NCBI GenBank assembly: GCA_905618905.1
Contig: CAJQTH010000008.1
Coordinates: forward strand, 21,051 to 85,050
DNA length: 64,000 nucleotides
Source of the DNA: an uncultured Candidatus Pelagibacter sp.
GTDB taxonomy: Bacteria; Pseudomonadota; Alphaproteobacteria; Pelagibacterales; Pelagibacteraceae
Direction of reading: 5' to 3'
The notes below the pieces were generated by a model. That model was not told the DNA's origin, did not search any database, and was given only the letters and a program-made list of their open reading frames with translations. A program made the translations under genes and the position numbers. Below are positions 53,001 to 64,000 of this stretch, piece by piece; the first letter of the stretch is position 1; the number at the start of each line of letters is the position of its first letter.

Positions 53001-54187
53001 GATCAAAATTATTTTTCCAAAATGGTGATAAAATAAAAGCTAATGAAAAAATTTGTGAATGGGATCCTTATACAACTCCAGTTATTGCAGAAAAAAGTGG
53101 TATTGCTGGTTATGTAGATTTAATCGATGGTGTTTCTATTCAAGAGACAACTGATGATGCTACTGGAATTTCTTCTAAATCAGTTGTTGATTGGAGAGCG
53201 CAATCTAAAAATACAGATTTAAAACCAAGAATTACCTTAAGAGATGAGAAGGGTAATGTAATTAAGAAAGCTGACGATAATGAAGCAAGGTACTACTTGG
53301 TACCTGATTCAATTCTTTCTATTAAAGATGGTCAAAAAATTTTTGCTGGTGATATAATCGCAAGACTTCCGAAAGAAACAACTAAAACGAAAGATATTAC
53401 TGGAGGATTACCTCGTGTAGCTGAATTATTTGAAGCTAGAAAAGCAAAAGATAGTGCAATTATTGCTGAGAATGATGGGCAGGTCTTATTTGGTAAAGAA
53501 GTAAGAGGTAAACAAAAAATTTCAATTCAACCAGATGATGGAGAACCTTCAAATTATTTAATACCTAAAGGTAAACATATTAACTTTAACCAAGGTGAGA
53601 AAATTAAGAAAGGTGAGTACTTATTAGATGGACAACCTTTACCTCATGATATTTTGAGAATTTTAGGCATTAAAGATTTAACGGAATATTTTGTTAATCA
53701 GGTTCAAGAAGTTTATAGATTGCAGGGTGTAATTATTAATGACAAACATATCGAAACAATATTAAGACAAATGCTTAAAAAAGTTGAAATCAAAACTTCA
53801 GGTGATTCTTCATACCTACCTGGAGAAATGATTGATAGAATAAAGTTTGATAATGCAAATGAAAAACTTGCAGCTGAAGGAAAAAATCCAGCATCTGGTG
53901 AAAGAGTTTTAATGGGTATTACTAAAGCTTCTCTCCAAACAGAGTCATTTATTTCTGCAGCTTCTTTCCAAGAAACTACAAGAGTTTTAACTGATGCTGC
54001 AATTAAAGGTAAAGTTGATCCTTTAAATGGTTTGAAAGAGAACGTTATAGTTGGTAGATTAGTCCCAGCTGGAACTGGTCATATTAAGAACAAATGGAAC
54101 AAAAATGCTATTGAAGCTGACAATAAATTTCTAGCAGACCAAGAGAAAATTGAACCTGTAGAAACCACAGAAACGCCAGCAAATTAA
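50018..54187 (+). CDS. rpoC: RNA polymerase beta' subunit
   Basis: 1389 aa; [12 protein letters not shown]. Confidence 0.99.
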   Translation: MKKELTDLFKNSEISEAQNFNSIKITLASPEKIKSWTYGEIKKPETINYRTFRPEKDGLFCARIFGPIKDYECLCGKYKRMKFRGIICEKCGVEVTKSNVRRERMGHINLATPVAHIWFLKSLPSRISLAVDMKLKEVERVLYFENFIVIEPGMTTLQKNQLLNEEELAKYQDEFGEESFEAGIGAEAILSILKSMDLELERKLLINTIKETKSKVNEERSIKRLKLIESFIETGQKPEWMILTVIPVIPPELRPLVPLDGGRFATSDLNDLYRRVINRNNRLKRLMDLKAPDIIVRNEKRMLQESVDALFDNGRRGRVITGTGKRPLKSLAEMLKGKQGRFRQNLLGKRVDYSGRSVIVVGPDLKLHECGLPKKMALELFKPFLYARLNKLGLASTIKQAKKLVEKETNAVWDALELIVREHPVLLNRAPTLHRLGVQAFEPKLIEGDAIELHPLCCAAFNADFDGDQMAVHVPLSLEAQLEARILMLSTNNILSPSNGKPIIVPSQDMILGLYYLSQAPFQTEKPDGYFINNNEIEHALSTGQIKVHSTIVSRFETLDEKGNKRVEKHTTTAGRFLLANLLPKNKDITFSMIDRLLPKKTVSEIIDSVFRFCGQKTTVIFCDHLKDLGFKHAFKAGISFGKDDLVIPANKGQLIDDTKKLIADYENQYSEGLITRGEKYNKVVDAWSKCTDKVAGEMMRGISATESTPDGMKINSVFMMADSGARGSAAQMKQLAGMRGLIAKPSGEIIETPIISNFKEGLTALEYFNSTHGARKGLADTALKTASSGYLTRRLCDVAQDLTISKIKCDNPGFIELAEILEGGNVVVSLSERALGRVTAFEVKNPITGEVVIKKETMIDESGCDKIDAAGVKFIKAYSVMTCSSKIGVCATCYGRDLSRGKMVHVGEAIGMISAQSIGEPGTQLTMRTFHVGGTASVKQESEIVTKSAGTLKIINTNLLEDSKKNLIVMGRNTQLSIEDNNGVQVAIYKVAYGSKLFFQNGDKIKANEKICEWDPYTTPVIAEKSGIAGYVDLIDGVSIQETTDDATGISSKSVVDWRAQSKNTDLKPRITLRDEKGNVIKKADDNEARYYLVPDSILSIKDGQKIFAGDIIARLPKETTKTKDITGGLPRVAELFEARKAKDSAIIAENDGQVLFGKEVRGKQKISIQPDDGEPSNYLIPKGKHINFNQGEKIKKGEYLLDGQPLPHDILRILGIKDLTEYFVNQVQEVYRLQGVIINDKHIETILRQMLKKVEIKTSGDSSYLPGEMIDRIKFDNANEKLAAEGKNPASGERVLMGITKASLQTESFISAASFQETTRVLTDAAIKGKVDPLNGLKENVIVGRLVPAGTGHIKNKWNKNAIEADNKFLADQEKIEPVETTETPAN

Positions 54188-54219
54188 TAAAAATAACGCG
54201 TCTAACTTGTAGTTTTAGT

Positions 54220-54247
54220 TTGACAATCAGTGATTTAATAGTATTTT
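54220..54247 (+). promoter_or_regulatory. candidate sigma70-type promoter for rpsL-rpsG-fusA
   Basis: TTGACA (54220-54225), 16-nt spacer, TATTTT (54242-54247). Confidence 0.45.
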
Positions 54248-54302
54248 GACGCTGTTTTTGGTTGGAATGTAGTACCTACTTTACGGAACTAAACGCTGCC
54301 AC

Positions 54303-54324
54303 AAAATAACCTGTCAGTTATTTT
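54303..54324 (+). promoter_or_regulatory. perfect hairpin in rpsL leader
   Basis: AAAATAAC-CTGTCA-GTTATTTT, 38 nt before the rpsL ATG. Confidence 0.45.
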
Positions 54325-54362
54325 CATTCAAAAATAAATTAATTAATTAATTAAAAAAATTT

Positions 54363-54734
54363 ATGCCAACTATTAACCAGTTGTTAAGAAAGAAAAGAAT
54401 TAGACCAGTTGCAAGAAATAAAGTTCCTGCACTTGAAAAACAACCTTTAAAAAGAGGTGTGTGTCTTAAAGTTTACACAACAACACCGAAAAAACCGAAC
54501 TCTGCATTAAGAAAAGTTGCAAGAGTTAGACTTTCAAACGGCTTTGAAGTTACGGCTTACATCGGTGGTGAAGGGCATAATCTTCAAGAACACTCAGTAG
54601 TTTTAATTAGAGGTGGTCGTGTTAAGGATTTACCTGGTGTTCGTTATCATATTCTTAGAGGAAATCTAGATACACAAGCAGTTGCAAATAGAAAGAAACG
54701 TAGATCTTTGTATGGAACTAAAAAAGGTAAATAA
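54363..54734 (+). CDS. rpsL: 30S ribosomal protein S12
   Basis: [18 protein letters not shown]. Confidence 0.98.
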   Translation: MPTINQLLRKKRIRPVARNKVPALEKQPLKRGVCLKVYTTTPKKPNSALRKVARVRLSNGFEVTAYIGGEGHNLQEHSVVLIRGGRVKDLPGVRYHILRGNLDTQAVANRKKRRSLYGTKKGK

Positions 54735-54736
54735 CT

Positions 54737-55207
54737 ATGTCTAGAAAAAAAACGCAACCAAAAAAAGTTGTCACTCCAGATCCAATTTTTAAATCGACTA
54801 TTATTCCAAAACTAATTAACTCAATAATGTATGATGGAAAAAAAGTTGTTGCTGAAAAAATTGTATATGAAGCAATTGAAAAAATTAAATCAAAAACTAA
54901 AGAAGAGCCAATTAATGTATTTAACGAAGCTATAAATAATATCAAACCTACTGTAGAAGTTAGATCTCGTAGAGTTGGTGGCGCAACGTACCAAGTTCCT
55001 GTTGAAGTTAAAAATAATCGTGCTCAAGCACTTGCTATTAGATGGTTAGTTGACGCTTCAAGAAAAAGAAAAGACAAACATATGTCTGATAAAATTTTTA
55101 ACGAACTGTATGATGCGTATGAAAAAAAAGGATCTGCAGTTAAAAAAAGAGAAGATGTACATAAAATGGCTGAGTCGAATAAGGCTTTCGCTCATTTTAG
55201 GTGGTAA
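54737..55207 (+). CDS. rpsG: 30S ribosomal protein S7
   Basis: VEVRSRRVGGATYQVPVEV. Confidence 0.98.
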   Translation: MSRKKTQPKKVVTPDPIFKSTIIPKLINSIMYDGKKVVAEKIVYEAIEKIKSKTKEEPINVFNEAINNIKPTVEVRSRRVGGATYQVPVEVKNNRAQALAIRWLVDASRKRKDKHMSDKIFNELYDAYEKKGSAVKKREDVHKMAESNKAFAHFRW

Positions 55208-55213
55208 AAAATT

Positions 55214-57292
55214 ATGGCTAGAACTAATACATTAGATACATATCGTAATATTGGAATTATGGCTCATATTGATGCTGGTAAAACCACTACTACTGAAAGA
55301 ATTTTATATTACACTGGAAAAAGTCACAAAATTGGTGAAGTTCATGATGGTGCAGCAACAATGGATTGGATGGAACAAGAACAAGAAAGAGGAATTACAA
55401 TTACCTCTGCAGCAACTACTTGTTTCTGGAACGATCATAGAATTAATATTATTGATACTCCTGGTCATGTAGATTTTACCATTGAAGTTGAAAGATCATT
55501 AAAAGTTTTAGATGGTGCCGTATGTGTTTTTGATGGTGTTGCTGGTGTTGAACCTCAATCAGAAACAGTATGGAGACAAGCTGACAAATATAAAGTTCCA
55601 AGAATTTGTTTTGTAAATAAATTAGACAGAACTGGTGCAGACTTTTACAGATGTGTAGATATGATTAGAGATAGACTTGGTTGCAAACCTTTGGTTATAC
55701 AAGTTCCAATCGGTATTGAAGCTGACTTATCTGGTGTTGTAGATTTAGTTAAGATGAAGGCGCAAGTCTGGAAAAATGAAGCACTAGGTGCGGAGTGGGA
55801 ATACAAAGAGATTCCAGATGATTTAAAAGAAATTTCACAAAAATATAGAACTGAGCTTGTTGAAACAGCTGTTGAGCAAGATGAAAAATTAATGGAAAGC
55901 TATTTAAATGGTGAAGAAATTAAAGAAGAAGATTTAGTTAGATGTATTAGAAAAGGAACACTAAATTTTAGCTTTGTTCCAATAACTACTGGTTCAGCAT
56001 TTAAAAACAAAGGTGTTCAGCCGTTACTAGATGCAGTTATTAATTACCTTCCAAGTCCAATTGATATCGGCTCTATTAGTGGAACAAAACCAGGAACTGA
56101 AGATGTTGTTGAAATGAAATTTGATGATGGAGCTGGTTTTTCAGCATTAGCCTTTAAAGTTGCAAACGATCCCTTTGTTGGATCATTAACTTTTATAAGA
56201 ATTTATTCTGGAACAATTAAAACTGGAACAGCAGTCTATAATACCTCAAAAGAAAAAGAGGAAAGAGTTGGTAGAATGCTTTTAATGCATGCAAATTCTA
56301 GAGAAGACATTAAAGAGGCGAATGCAGGAGATATTGTTGCCCTAGCTGGACTTAAATACACAATAACTGGTCACACTTTGTGTGATGAAGCTAACCCAGT
56401 TTTATTGGAGCCAATGGAATTTCCTGAACCTGTAATTGAAATTGCTGTTGAGCCAAAAACTAAAGCTGACCAAGAAAAAATGGGTGAAGCTTTAGCAAGA
56501 TTAGCAAAAGAAGATCCTTCATTTAGAGTAACTTCAGATGAAGAATCTGGTCAAACAATAATTAAAGGTATGGGCGAATTGCACTTAGATATTATTGTCG
56601 ATCGAATGAAAAGAGAATTTAATGTTGAGGCAAATATTGGAGCACCTCAGGTTGCTTACCGTGAAACTATTCAAAATGCATCTGAGTTTGAGTACACACA
56701 CAAAAAACAAAGTGGTGGTGCTGGACAGTTTGCTAAAGTTAAACTTTTAGTAGAACCTCAAGAGCCAGGTAAAGGTAGAGAGGTTGATAGTAAAATTAAA
56801 GGTGGATCAATTCCTAAAGAGTTTATTCCAGGTGTTGAGAAGGGTATTGAAACAATATCTGATGGTGGAATTTTAGCTGGATTTCCGATGATTGATTATA
56901 AAGTTACAATTTTAGATGGATTACACCACGATGTTGACTCGAGTGTTCTTGCATTTGAACTTGCTGGTAGAGCTTGCTTTAAAGAAGCCTGTACTAGAGG
57001 TGGATTAAAATTATTAGAACCAGTAATGAGAGTTGAGGTTGTAACTCCTGAAGATTATATGGGTGATGTTATTGGTGACTTAAATAGTAGAAGAGGTCAA
57101 ATAAGTGAGCAAGAAAGCAGAGGAAATGCAACTGTAATAACGGCAATGGTTCCCCTAGCTAATATGTTTGGATATATAAACAGTTTAAGATCTATGTCTC
57201 AAGGAAGAGCCCAATACTCAATGTTCTTTGATCATTACTCTAAAGTCCCACAAAATGTGCAGGATGAAGTAACTAAAAAAATTGCTGGATAA
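55214..57292 (+). CDS. fusA: elongation factor G
   Basis: [24 protein letters not shown], 692 aa. Confidence 0.99.
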   Translation: MARTNTLDTYRNIGIMAHIDAGKTTTTERILYYTGKSHKIGEVHDGAATMDWMEQEQERGITITSAATTCFWNDHRINIIDTPGHVDFTIEVERSLKVLDGAVCVFDGVAGVEPQSETVWRQADKYKVPRICFVNKLDRTGADFYRCVDMIRDRLGCKPLVIQVPIGIEADLSGVVDLVKMKAQVWKNEALGAEWEYKEIPDDLKEISQKYRTELVETAVEQDEKLMESYLNGEEIKEEDLVRCIRKGTLNFSFVPITTGSAFKNKGVQPLLDAVINYLPSPIDIGSISGTKPGTEDVVEMKFDDGAGFSALAFKVANDPFVGSLTFIRIYSGTIKTGTAVYNTSKEKEERVGRMLLMHANSREDIKEANAGDIVALAGLKYTITGHTLCDEANPVLLEPMEFPEPVIEIAVEPKTKADQEKMGEALARLAKEDPSFRVTSDEESGQTIIKGMGELHLDIIVDRMKREFNVEANIGAPQVAYRETIQNASEFEYTHKKQSGGAGQFAKVKLLVEPQEPGKGREVDSKIKGGSIPKEFIPGVEKGIETISDGGILAGFPMIDYKVTILDGLHHDVDSSVLAFELAGRACFKEACTRGGLKLLEPVMRVEVVTPEDYMGDVIGDLNSRRGQISEQESRGNATVITAMVPLANMFGYINSLRSMSQGRAQYSMFFDHYSKVPQNVQDEVTKKIAG

Positions 57293-57297
57293 TTATT

Positions 57298-57606
57298 ATG
57301 GAAAAACAAAATATTAGAATTAAATTAAGAGCTTACGATAATAAGATTTTAGATGCATCTACGGAAGAAATCGTTAATACCGTTAAAAGAACTGGAGCGA
57401 CTATCAAGGGTCCAATACCTTTACCAACTAGAATTGAAAAATATACAGTTCTTAAAGGGCCACATATTGATAAAAAAAGTAGAGAGCAATTTGAAACTAG
57501 AACACATAAAAGATTAATAGATATTATTGAACCTACTCCTCAAACTGTAGAGGCTTTAATGAAACTTGATTTAGCATCTGGTGTCGATGTGGAGATAAAA
57601 ATTTAA
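57298..57606 (+). CDS. rpsJ: 30S ribosomal protein S10
   Basis: S10 sequence; [29 protein letters not shown]. Confidence 0.98.
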   Translation: MEKQNIRIKLRAYDNKILDASTEEIVNTVKRTGATIKGPIPLPTRIEKYTVLKGPHIDKKSREQFETRTHKRLIDIIEPTPQTVEALMKLDLASGVDVEIKI

Positions 57607-57608
57607 TT

Positions 57609-58319
57609 ATGACTGAAGTAGCTTTAGTTGGAAAAAAAATAGGTATGACAAGAGAGTTTTATAAAACTGGTCGTTTAGTTCCTGTTACAGTAATTAAAAT
57701 GGAAAAAGCTAGAGTTATTAGTGTGATTGAAGAAGAGAAACGTGGATATAAAGCTATACAATTAGGTTTTGGTAACATTAAAAGCTCAAAACTTACAAAA
57801 GCAATGAAGGGCATGTATGCTAAAAAAAATACTGAAGCAAAGAAAAAATTAAAAGAATTTAGAGTAAAAGATACAGAGCCATACAAAGAAGGTAATGAAT
57901 TTGGTTTAGAAATTTTTAATGAAGTCAAATTTGTTGATACCACTTCAAAGACTATTGGAAAAGGTTTTGCTGGAGCAATGAAAAGACACAACTTCGGTGG
58001 TTTAAGAGCTACACACGGTGTTTCTGTTTCACATAGATCTCATGGCTCAACAGGCCAAAGACAAGATCCTGGTAAAGTTTTTAAAGGAAAAAAAATGGCT
58101 GGTCATATGGGTGACAGAGTTAGAACCATGCTAAATTTAGAGATAATTAAAACTGATTTGGAAAACGAATTATTATATTTAAAAGGCTCAATACCAGGTT
58201 CTAAGAACTCAGAAGTATTAGTAAAACAATCAGTTAAAGTTATTAATAAACTTACTATTAAAGAAAAAATTGCTGCCGCTGAAGAGGCTAAAAAAACACC
58301 AGATAAAAAGAAAAGATAA
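57609..58319 (+). CDS. rplC: 50S ribosomal protein L3
   Basis: L3 signature FAGAMKRHNFGG...SHGSTGQRQDPGKVFKGKKMAGHMG. Confidence 0.98.
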   Translation: MTEVALVGKKIGMTREFYKTGRLVPVTVIKMEKARVISVIEEEKRGYKAIQLGFGNIKSSKLTKAMKGMYAKKNTEAKKKLKEFRVKDTEPYKEGNEFGLEIFNEVKFVDTTSKTIGKGFAGAMKRHNFGGLRATHGVSVSHRSHGSTGQRQDPGKVFKGKKMAGHMGDRVRTMLNLEIIKTDLENELLYLKGSIPGSKNSEVLVKQSVKVINKLTIKEKIAAAEEAKKTPDKKKR

Positions 58320-58942
58320 TGAAAATTGATAAAATAAGTTTAGATGGAAAAAAAGACTCGATTGAAGTTTTAGATAAAATTTTTTCAGCAAAGATAAATA
58401 AAAAATTAGTAGATAATGTTTTATATAAAACTAATGCTAACTACAAAGGTAGACACGCTAAAACAAAACAACAGAATGAAATTGCTGGAGCTACTTCAAA
58501 AATTTATGCTCAAAAAGGAACTGGTGGAGCACGTCATGCGAGTAGAAAAGCCCCTATATTTGTTGGTGGTGGTGTAGCGCATGGTCCAAAAGGTCAACTA
58601 GCTTATAAAAAAAGAAAACTTAACAAAAGTGAAAAAAAATTGAGCGTAGCATCACTAATTACTGAAAAGAATGAACTTAATAATTTATTAATCTTTAGTG
58701 ATTTTGCTACTGAAATTAAAAAAACTAAAGAAATGCAATCAATCATCAAAAAATTTAATTTAACTCATTCATTAATAATTCTAGATAAGATTTCAAAAGA
58801 TAAAGTTGAAAAATCAATGAGAAACATACCAAATGTTAAAGTTACTGACGTAAACCACTTTAGCGCCTTTGATATTATTAAATTTAAAAAAGTTGTGTTT
58901 ACTGAAAGTTCAATAAAAGAACTAGAAAAGAGATATTCTTAA
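58319..58942 (+). CDS. rplD: 50S ribosomal protein L4
   Basis: QKGTGGARHASRKAPIFVGGGVAHGPK. Confidence 0.97.
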   Translation: MKIDKISLDGKKDSIEVLDKIFSAKINKKLVDNVLYKTNANYKGRHAKTKQQNEIAGATSKIYAQKGTGGARHASRKAPIFVGGGVAHGPKGQLAYKKRKLNKSEKKLSVASLITEKNELNNLLIFSDFATEIKKTKEMQSIIKKFNLTHSLIILDKISKDKVEKSMRNIPNVKVTDVNHFSAFDIIKFKKVVFTESSIKELEKRYS

Positions 58943-58943
58943 A

Positions 58944-59237
58944 ATGGATAAGATACATTTATATGACAAAATTTTATCACCAATGCTAACTGAAAAGACA
59001 ACAAATCTTTCTGAGCAAAATAAAATTGTATTTAAAGTTCCAAGAGAAGCTAACAAAACTAATTTAAAAAAAAATATTGAAAAAATTTTTAAAGTAAATG
59101 TTATTAAAATTAACATAATCAACAAACAAAACAGAAAAGTTGTTAAACGAGGGAAAAAAGTAAATATTCAAGGATATAAAAAAGCAATTATAACTCTAAA
59201 AAAAGGTCAAAGTATCGATCTAACAACAGGAATTTAA
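58944..59237 (+). CDS. rplW: 50S ribosomal protein L23
   Basis: L23 sequence and context. Confidence 0.96.
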   Translation: MDKIHLYDKILSPMLTEKTTNLSEQNKIVFKVPREANKTNLKKNIEKIFKVNVIKINIINKQNRKVVKRGKKVNIQGYKKAIITLKKGQSIDLTTGI

Positions 59238-59240
59238 ATA

Positions 59241-60086
59241 ATGGCATTAAAAACATTTAAACCATATACAAAATCTACTAGAGGAACAGTTCTTGTTGAT
59301 AGAACGGGTCTATGGAAGGGTAAACCTTTTAAAATGCTTGTTGAGCCTAAAAATTCAATGCGTGGAAGAAATAACAATGGTCATATAACTTCTAGAAATA
59401 TGTCAGGTGGTGGACATAAGAAAATGTATAGACTTGTAGATTTTTATAGAAAAAAATTTGATGTGCCTGGTACAGTTGAGCGTATCGAGTATGACCCAAA
59501 CAGATCATGTTATATTATGTTAATTAAGTTTGAAGATGGAACTCATTTTTACTATTTAGCACCTCAAAAAATTAACGTTGGTGATGTTGTTGAAAATGGC
59601 TCCTCAAAAGAAATCAAAGTTGGTAATTGTATGCCGTTAAGAGACATTCCAGTTGGTGTAAACGTGCATAACGTTGAATTACAACCAGGTGGTGGTGGAA
59701 AAATAGCTAGATCTGCTGGTACCTCTGTGACTATAAGTGGTTTAGATGGTAATTATTCATTGGTTAAAATGACCTCTGGCGAAGTTAGAAGAATAGACTC
59801 AAGATGCATGGCAACAATCGGTGTCTTGTCAAATCCAGACCAAAAAAATATTAAGATTGGTAAAGCTGGAAGATCAAGATGGCTAGGTAGAAGACCTCAT
59901 ACAAGAGGAGTTGTAATGAATCCAGTTGATCACCCACACGGCGGTGGTGAAGGTAAGAGTGCTGGTGGTAGACATCCAGTATCTCCAACAGGCCAAGGTG
60001 CAAAAGGATTAAAAACAAGAACAAACGCAAGAACAGATAAGTTTATTGTTAAAAAAAGAAACAAAAGAAAGGATACTAAAAAATAA
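59241..60086 (+). CDS. rplB: 50S ribosomal protein L2
   Basis: [29 protein letters not shown]. Confidence 0.98.
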   Translation: MALKTFKPYTKSTRGTVLVDRTGLWKGKPFKMLVEPKNSMRGRNNNGHITSRNMSGGGHKKMYRLVDFYRKKFDVPGTVERIEYDPNRSCYIMLIKFEDGTHFYYLAPQKINVGDVVENGSSKEIKVGNCMPLRDIPVGVNVHNVELQPGGGGKIARSAGTSVTISGLDGNYSLVKMTSGEVRRIDSRCMATIGVLSNPDQKNIKIGKAGRSRWLGRRPHTRGVVMNPVDHPHGGGEGKSAGGRHPVSPTGQGAKGLKTRTNARTDKFIVKKRNKRKDTKK

Positions 60087-60379
60087 TGGCTAGATCAGTA
60101 TGGAAAGGTCCTTTTGTAGAAGAGAGCTTAATTAAAAAGGTTGAAAAACAAAAATTAGACCCCAAAAAAATGCCAATTAAAACTTGGTCAAGAAAATCAA
60201 CTATAATTCCTGAATTTATTGGTGTTAGTTTTTTGATTTATAATGGGAAAAAATTTATACCTGTTACCATTTCTGAAGATATGGTTGGACACAAACTTGG
60301 TGAATTTTCACCTACAAGAACATTTTTTGGACATACGCCTGCAGATAAAAAAGCAAAACCAGCAACAGCTAAGAAATAA
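60086..60379 (+). CDS. rpsS: 30S ribosomal protein S19
   Basis: [15 protein letters not shown]...[15 protein letters not shown]. Confidence 0.98.
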   Translation: MARSVWKGPFVEESLIKKVEKQKLDPKKMPIKTWSRKSTIIPEFIGVSFLIYNGKKFIPVTISEDMVGHKLGEFSPTRTFFGHTPADKKAKPATAKK

Positions 60380-60381
60380 AC

Positions 60382-60780
60382 ATGAATAAGAAAAAGAAAA
60401 TTAATAGAATTAAAGTAGATACGGTTAGATCAGTAAATAACAATATTAGATCTAGTGTGAGAAAACTTAATCCAATTCTTAAAGCAATTGTTGGAAAAAA
60501 AGTTGATGTTGCTATTAGAGAATTACAATTTTCTGCAAAAAGAATAACCAGAGAAATTAGGAAAACAGTTTCATCAGCTATTGCTAATGCTGAAAATAAC
60601 AATCAATATGATATTGATAAGTTAATTGTTAAAGAAGCTTATTGTGGAAAAAAAGTTGTTATGAAAAGATTTAGACCTAGAGCAAAAGGTAGAGCTGCAC
60701 CAATTTTAAAGCCATATTCAACAATTACAATTATATTATCAGAAGCAAAACAGATGGAGAGTCATGGGACAAAAAGTTAA
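60382..60780 (+). CDS. rplV: 50S ribosomal protein L22
   Basis: [26 protein letters not shown]. Confidence 0.96.
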   Translation: MNKKKKINRIKVDTVRSVNNNIRSSVRKLNPILKAIVGKKVDVAIRELQFSAKRITREIRKTVSSAIANAENNNQYDIDKLIVKEAYCGKKVVMKRFRPRAKGRAAPILKPYSTITIILSEAKQMESHGTKS

Positions 60781-61444
60781 TCCAATAGGTTTTAGACTTG
60801 GTGTGAATAGAGGTTGGGACTCCGTTTGGTATGCTAAAAAGAAAGATTTTGGAAATTATCTAATTGAAGATTTTAAAATTAGAGCCTATATCAAAAAAAA
60901 TGTTGTTAACTCTGGTGTATCAAAAGTAATGATAGAGAGAACTTCAAATAAATGTTTTGTTACAATTTACACCTCAAGACCAGGGTTTGTAATTGGTAAA
61001 AAAGGTAGTGATATTGATAAAATTAAAAATAATTTATCTAAACTTACAAGCAATGAAATATCCTTAAATATTAAAGAAATTAAAAAACCTGAAACAAATG
61101 CTTTTTTAGTTGCTGAAAATATCGCACAACAACTAGTAAAAAGAATATCATACAGAAGAGCAATGAAGAGAGCCATGCAGTCTTGTATGAGATTGGGTGC
61201 CAAAGGAATTAAAGTTGCAATAAGTGGTAGACTTGGTGGTAACGAAATCGCAAGAACAGAATGGTTGAGAGAGGGCAGCATTCCCTCTCATACATTAAGA
61301 GCAGATATTGATTATGATGAAGCAGAAGCTTTAACCACATTTGGAATTATTGGAATTAAAGTTTGGATTTACAAAGGCGAAGTTTTTGCAAGAGAATTTA
61401 GTCAGGAAACAAATAAAGTTAAACCTAAAGAGGTTAAAGAGTAA
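60764..61444 (+). CDS. rpsC: 30S ribosomal protein S3
   Basis: [25 protein letters not shown]. Confidence 0.98.
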   Translation: MGQKVNPIGFRLGVNRGWDSVWYAKKKDFGNYLIEDFKIRAYIKKNVVNSGVSKVMIERTSNKCFVTIYTSRPGFVIGKKGSDIDKIKNNLSKLTSNEISLNIKEIKKPETNAFLVAENIAQQLVKRISYRRAMKRAMQSCMRLGAKGIKVAISGRLGGNEIARTEWLREGSIPSHTLRADIDYDEAEALTTFGIIGIKVWIYKGEVFAREFSQETNKVKPKEVKE

Positions 61445-61446
61445 TT

Positions 61447-61857
61447 ATGTTACAACCAGTAAGGACAAAATATAGAAAAGCTCACAAAGGTAGAATTCAT
61501 GGAACAGCTACACGTGCAGCGAAAATTAATTATGGATCATTTGCTTTAAAAGCTATGGCTCCTGAAAGAATTATTGGTAAACAAATTGAGGCTGCTAGAG
61601 TCGCTTTAACTAGACATATGAAAAGACAAGGACGTGTTTGGACTAGAATTTTTCCGAATATTCCAGTTTCAAAAAAACCTGTTGAAGTAAGAATGGGCAA
61701 AGGTAAAGGTGCTCCTGAATATTGGGCATGCAGAGTTAAACCTGGTAGAATTTTGTTTGAAATTGATGGTGTTTCAGAAGCAATTGCAAAAGAAGCTCTT
61801 TATAAAGCATCTGCTAAATTACCTATTAAAACTAAGTTTATAAAAAGATTTGCATAA
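61447..61857 (+). CDS. rplP: 50S ribosomal protein L16
   Basis: [34 protein letters not shown]. Confidence 0.98.
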   Translation: MLQPVRTKYRKAHKGRIHGTATRAAKINYGSFALKAMAPERIIGKQIEAARVALTRHMKRQGRVWTRIFPNIPVSKKPVEVRMGKGKGAPEYWACRVKPGRILFEIDGVSEAIAKEALYKASAKLPIKTKFIKRFA

Positions 61858-61858
61858 T

Positions 61859-62050
61859 ATGAAAAAACAAGAAATTAAAAAATTATCTAAAGACGAAGTT
61901 TTAAAAAATATAGATAAATTGAAAAAAGATTTATTTAATTTTCGATTTCAAAGAATTAACTCTGAAATTAAAGACCCATCAAAAATTGGACAAACAAAAA
62001 AAACGATTGCAAGGTTAAAAACTATACTAAAAGGAAAATTAAATGCCTAA
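61859..62050 (+). CDS. rpmC: 50S ribosomal protein L29
   Basis: [34 protein letters not shown] at 61859 preferred. Confidence 0.95.
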   Translation: MKKQEIKKLSKDEVLKNIDKLKKDLFNFRFQRINSEIKDPSKIGQTKKTIARLKTILKGKLNA

Positions 62051-62279
62051 AAAAATATTAACAGGAGTAGTTACTAGTGATAAACCTAATAAAACTATTA
62101 CTGTAGCAGTAGAGAGAAAATATTCACATCCTGTGTTAAAAAAAGTAGTTAAAGTAAAAAAAAAATATAATGCGCATGATGAAAATAATAAATTTAAAAC
62201 TGGAGATAAGGTTTCAATTATTGAATGTAAACCATTTTCAAAAAATAAAAAATTTCAAGTAATGGATGGTTCTAAATGA
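62043..62279 (+). CDS. rpsQ: 30S ribosomal protein S17
   Basis: [25 protein letters not shown]. Confidence 0.97.
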   Translation: MPKKILTGVVTSDKPNKTITVAVERKYSHPVLKKVVKVKKKYNAHDENNKFKTGDKVSIIECKPFSKNKKFQVMDGSK

Positions 62280-62644
62280 TACAGGTACAAACTGAAATGT
62301 TAGTCGCAGACAACACTGGTGCAAAAAGAATTGAATGTATTAAGGTTCTTGGTGGATCAAAACGTAGATATGCTAGTATTGGTGATACAATTGTTGTTGC
62401 TGTGAAGGAAGCGATACCTAAGGGTAAAGTTAAAAAAGGTTCTGTACACAAAGCAGTTGTCGTTCGTGTTAAATATGGAATTCATAGAGATGATGGTTCA
62501 AAAGTTAAATTTGACAACAATGCAGCAGTTTTAGTTGATGATAAAGGTGAACCGGTTGGAACTAGAATTTTTGGGCCTGTTACAAGAGAATTAAGAAATA
62601 GAGGTCAAATGAAAATAATTTCATTAGCTCCAGAGGTATTATAA
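62276..62644 (+). CDS. rplN: 50S ribosomal protein L14
   Basis: [33 protein letters not shown]. Confidence 0.98.
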   Translation: MIQVQTEMLVADNTGAKRIECIKVLGGSKRRYASIGDTIVVAVKEAIPKGKVKKGSVHKAVVVRVKYGIHRDDGSKVKFDNNAAVLVDDKGEPVGTRIFGPVTRELRNRGQMKIISLAPEVL

Positions 62645-62645
62645 A

Positions 62646-62891
62646 ATGATTAAAAAAGGCTCTAAAGTAAAAGTATTAACTGGAAGAGATAAAAAAAAAG
62701 AAGGTGAGGTTATTGAAATAGATAGACCTAACAACAGAGCAAAAGTTCAAGGAATTAATATAGTGAAAAAACACGTTAAAACTACAAAAGAAAAAAAAGG
62801 TGGAATTATTTCGAAAGAAAGTTTTATACATATTTCAAACCTTGCACTTATTGATGTTAAAGAAAAAATTAAAAAAACTGAGGCTAAATAA
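62646..62891 (+). CDS. rplX: 50S ribosomal protein L24
   Basis: [20 protein letters not shown]. Confidence 0.96.
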   Translation: MIKKGSKVKVLTGRDKKKEGEVIEIDRPNNRAKVQGINIVKKHVKTTKEKKGGIISKESFIHISNLALIDVKEKIKKTEAK

Positions 62892-62893
62892 TA

Positions 62894-63448
62894 ATGACAC
62901 CAAGATTAAAAGAACTTTATTACAAAGAAATTCAACCTGCCTTAAAAGAGCAATTAGGATTTAAAAATACTTTTCAAGGACCAAAACTTGTCAAAGTCGT
63001 TATTAATATGGGCCTAGGTCTTGATGGTGCTGATGCTAAAATTATGAAATCTACCGAAGAAGATTTAGGAAAGATCACTGGGCAAAAACCTACAGTTACA
63101 AAATTTAAGAAATCTGTTGCTAACTTTAAAACAAGAAAAGGTACAAATGCAGGTTTAAAGGTTACTCTAAGAGGTAATAAAATGTATGAATTTATTGACA
63201 GACTAGTTAATATTGCGTTACCAAGAATTAAAGATTTTAGAGGTCTATCTCCCAAAGGTTTTGATAAATTTGGTAATTATACTTTTGGAATTAAAGAACA
63301 TATAATCTTTCATGAAGTTAATTTTGATAGAATAGATAAAATTAGAGGTCTTGATGTTGTAGTTGTAATTGCTGCTATAAACAAAGATCATAGTTTTGCG
63401 CTCCTAGAAAAATTAAATTTTCCATTTATTAAAAAAGGAGACAATTAG
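62894..63448 (+). CDS. rplE: 50S ribosomal protein L5
   Basis: LRGNKMYEFIDRLVNIALPRIKDFRGL. Confidence 0.98.
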   Translation: MTPRLKELYYKEIQPALKEQLGFKNTFQGPKLVKVVINMGLGLDGADAKIMKSTEEDLGKITGQKPTVTKFKKSVANFKTRKGTNAGLKVTLRGNKMYEFIDRLVNIALPRIKDFRGLSPKGFDKFGNYTFGIKEHIIFHEVNFDRIDKIRGLDVVVVIAAINKDHSFALLEKLNFPFIKKGDN

Positions 63449-63450
63449 AA

Positions 63451-63756
63451 ATGGCTAAAGTAAGCGCAGTTCAAAAAAACGATAAAAGAATTAAACTTTC
63501 AGATAGATTGTTTAAAAAAAGATTAGCTTTAAAAAAAATTATCATGGATAAGAAAATTTCTCTTGAAGAAAGATTTAAAGCACAACAAAAATTGTCAAAT
63601 TTACCTAGAAATTCAGCTAAAAATAGAGTGATGAATAGGTGTCAAATTACTGGAAGACCACATGGTGTTTACAGAAAATTAAAAATATCAAGAATAGCTT
63701 TAAGGGACTTAGGATTGCATGGATTAATTCCAGGCATGACGAAGTCGAGCTGGTAG
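63451..63756 (+). CDS. rpsN: 30S ribosomal protein S14
   Basis: RCQITGRPHGVYRKLKISRIALRDLGLHGLIPGMTKSSW. Confidence 0.98.
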   Translation: MAKVSAVQKNDKRIKLSDRLFKKRLALKKIIMDKKISLEERFKAQQKLSNLPRNSAKNRVMNRCQITGRPHGVYRKLKISRIALRDLGLHGLIPGMTKSSW

Positions 63757-63766
63757 AAAGGAATAT

Positions 63767-64000
63767 ATGAGTTTAAGTGACCCAATAGGGGATATGATCG
63801 CAAGAATAAAAAATGCTTTAGTGAGAAATCACAAAAAAGTTTCACTGCCTTCTTCTAATTTTAAAGTAAAAATTGCAGATATTTTAAAAAATGAAGGTTT
63901 TATTAAAGAATATAAAATTGATACTGAAGATAAAAAACCAGTTTTATCTATAGACCTTAAATATTACTCAGGAAACCCAGTTATTAGCACATTTGAAAGA
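63767..64000 (+). CDS. rpsH: 30S ribosomal protein S8 (3' truncated by window edge)
   Basis: MSLSDPIGDMIARIKNALVRNHKKVSLPSSNFKVKIADILKNEGFI... Confidence 0.96.
   Translation, partial: MSLSDPIGDMIARIKNALVRNHKKVSLPSSNFKVKIADILKNEGFIKEYKIDTEDKKPVLSIDLKYYSGNPVISTFER

Noticed and set aside
54337-54356. TTAATTAATTAATTAA run before rpsL
   Set aside because: Low-complexity AT repeat; mentioned as context only.
1-64000. CRISPR arrays, transposases, restriction-modification or integrase genes
   Set aside because: None seen on either strand; no regularly spaced repeats and no recognisable enzyme ORFs.

Overview
The window is AT-rich and compact. It looks like a SAR11 / Candidatus Pelagibacter-type alphaproteobacterial chromosome, judged from gene content and product similarity by eye; no database search was run. 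About 0-3.6 kb is a small-ORF accessory patch (cytochrome c C-terminus, DUF4396-like membrane protein, DMT transporter, tiny proteins, an interrupted HD-domain gene, a two-copy intergenic repeat). About 3.6-36.6 kb is mostly housekeeping: phosphomannomutase, nrdAB, prpDBC (2-methylcitrate cycle), gph, a stand-alone GlmU-C-like acyltransferase, glmS, class II DAHP synthase, nadE, cysS, cimA, rpsD, cfa, grxD-bolA, purLQSCB, map, sfsA, cinA-N, tRNA-Leu and nadK. About 36.7-40.7 kb is a small island between nadK and an rlmB-type methyltransferase. It holds one intact tRNA-Thr and two complementary tRNA-Thr half relics sharing the anticodon-arm core TTGATTACAAATCA. Its cargo is a C-type-lectin/autotransporter protein flanked by a 21-bp direct repeat, plus a TylF-like methyltransferase. 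About 41-64 kb is tRNA-Tyr, tRNA-Gly, tuf, tRNA-Trp, secE-nusG-rplKAJL-rpoBC, rpsL-rpsG-fusA and the S10/spc ribosomal genes, running off the edge in rpsH. The strongest candidates for something new are the tRNA-Thr split-att island with its lectin-autotransporter cassette, and a grxD-bolA fusion relic that brackets the cfa gene as a degenerate direct repeat.
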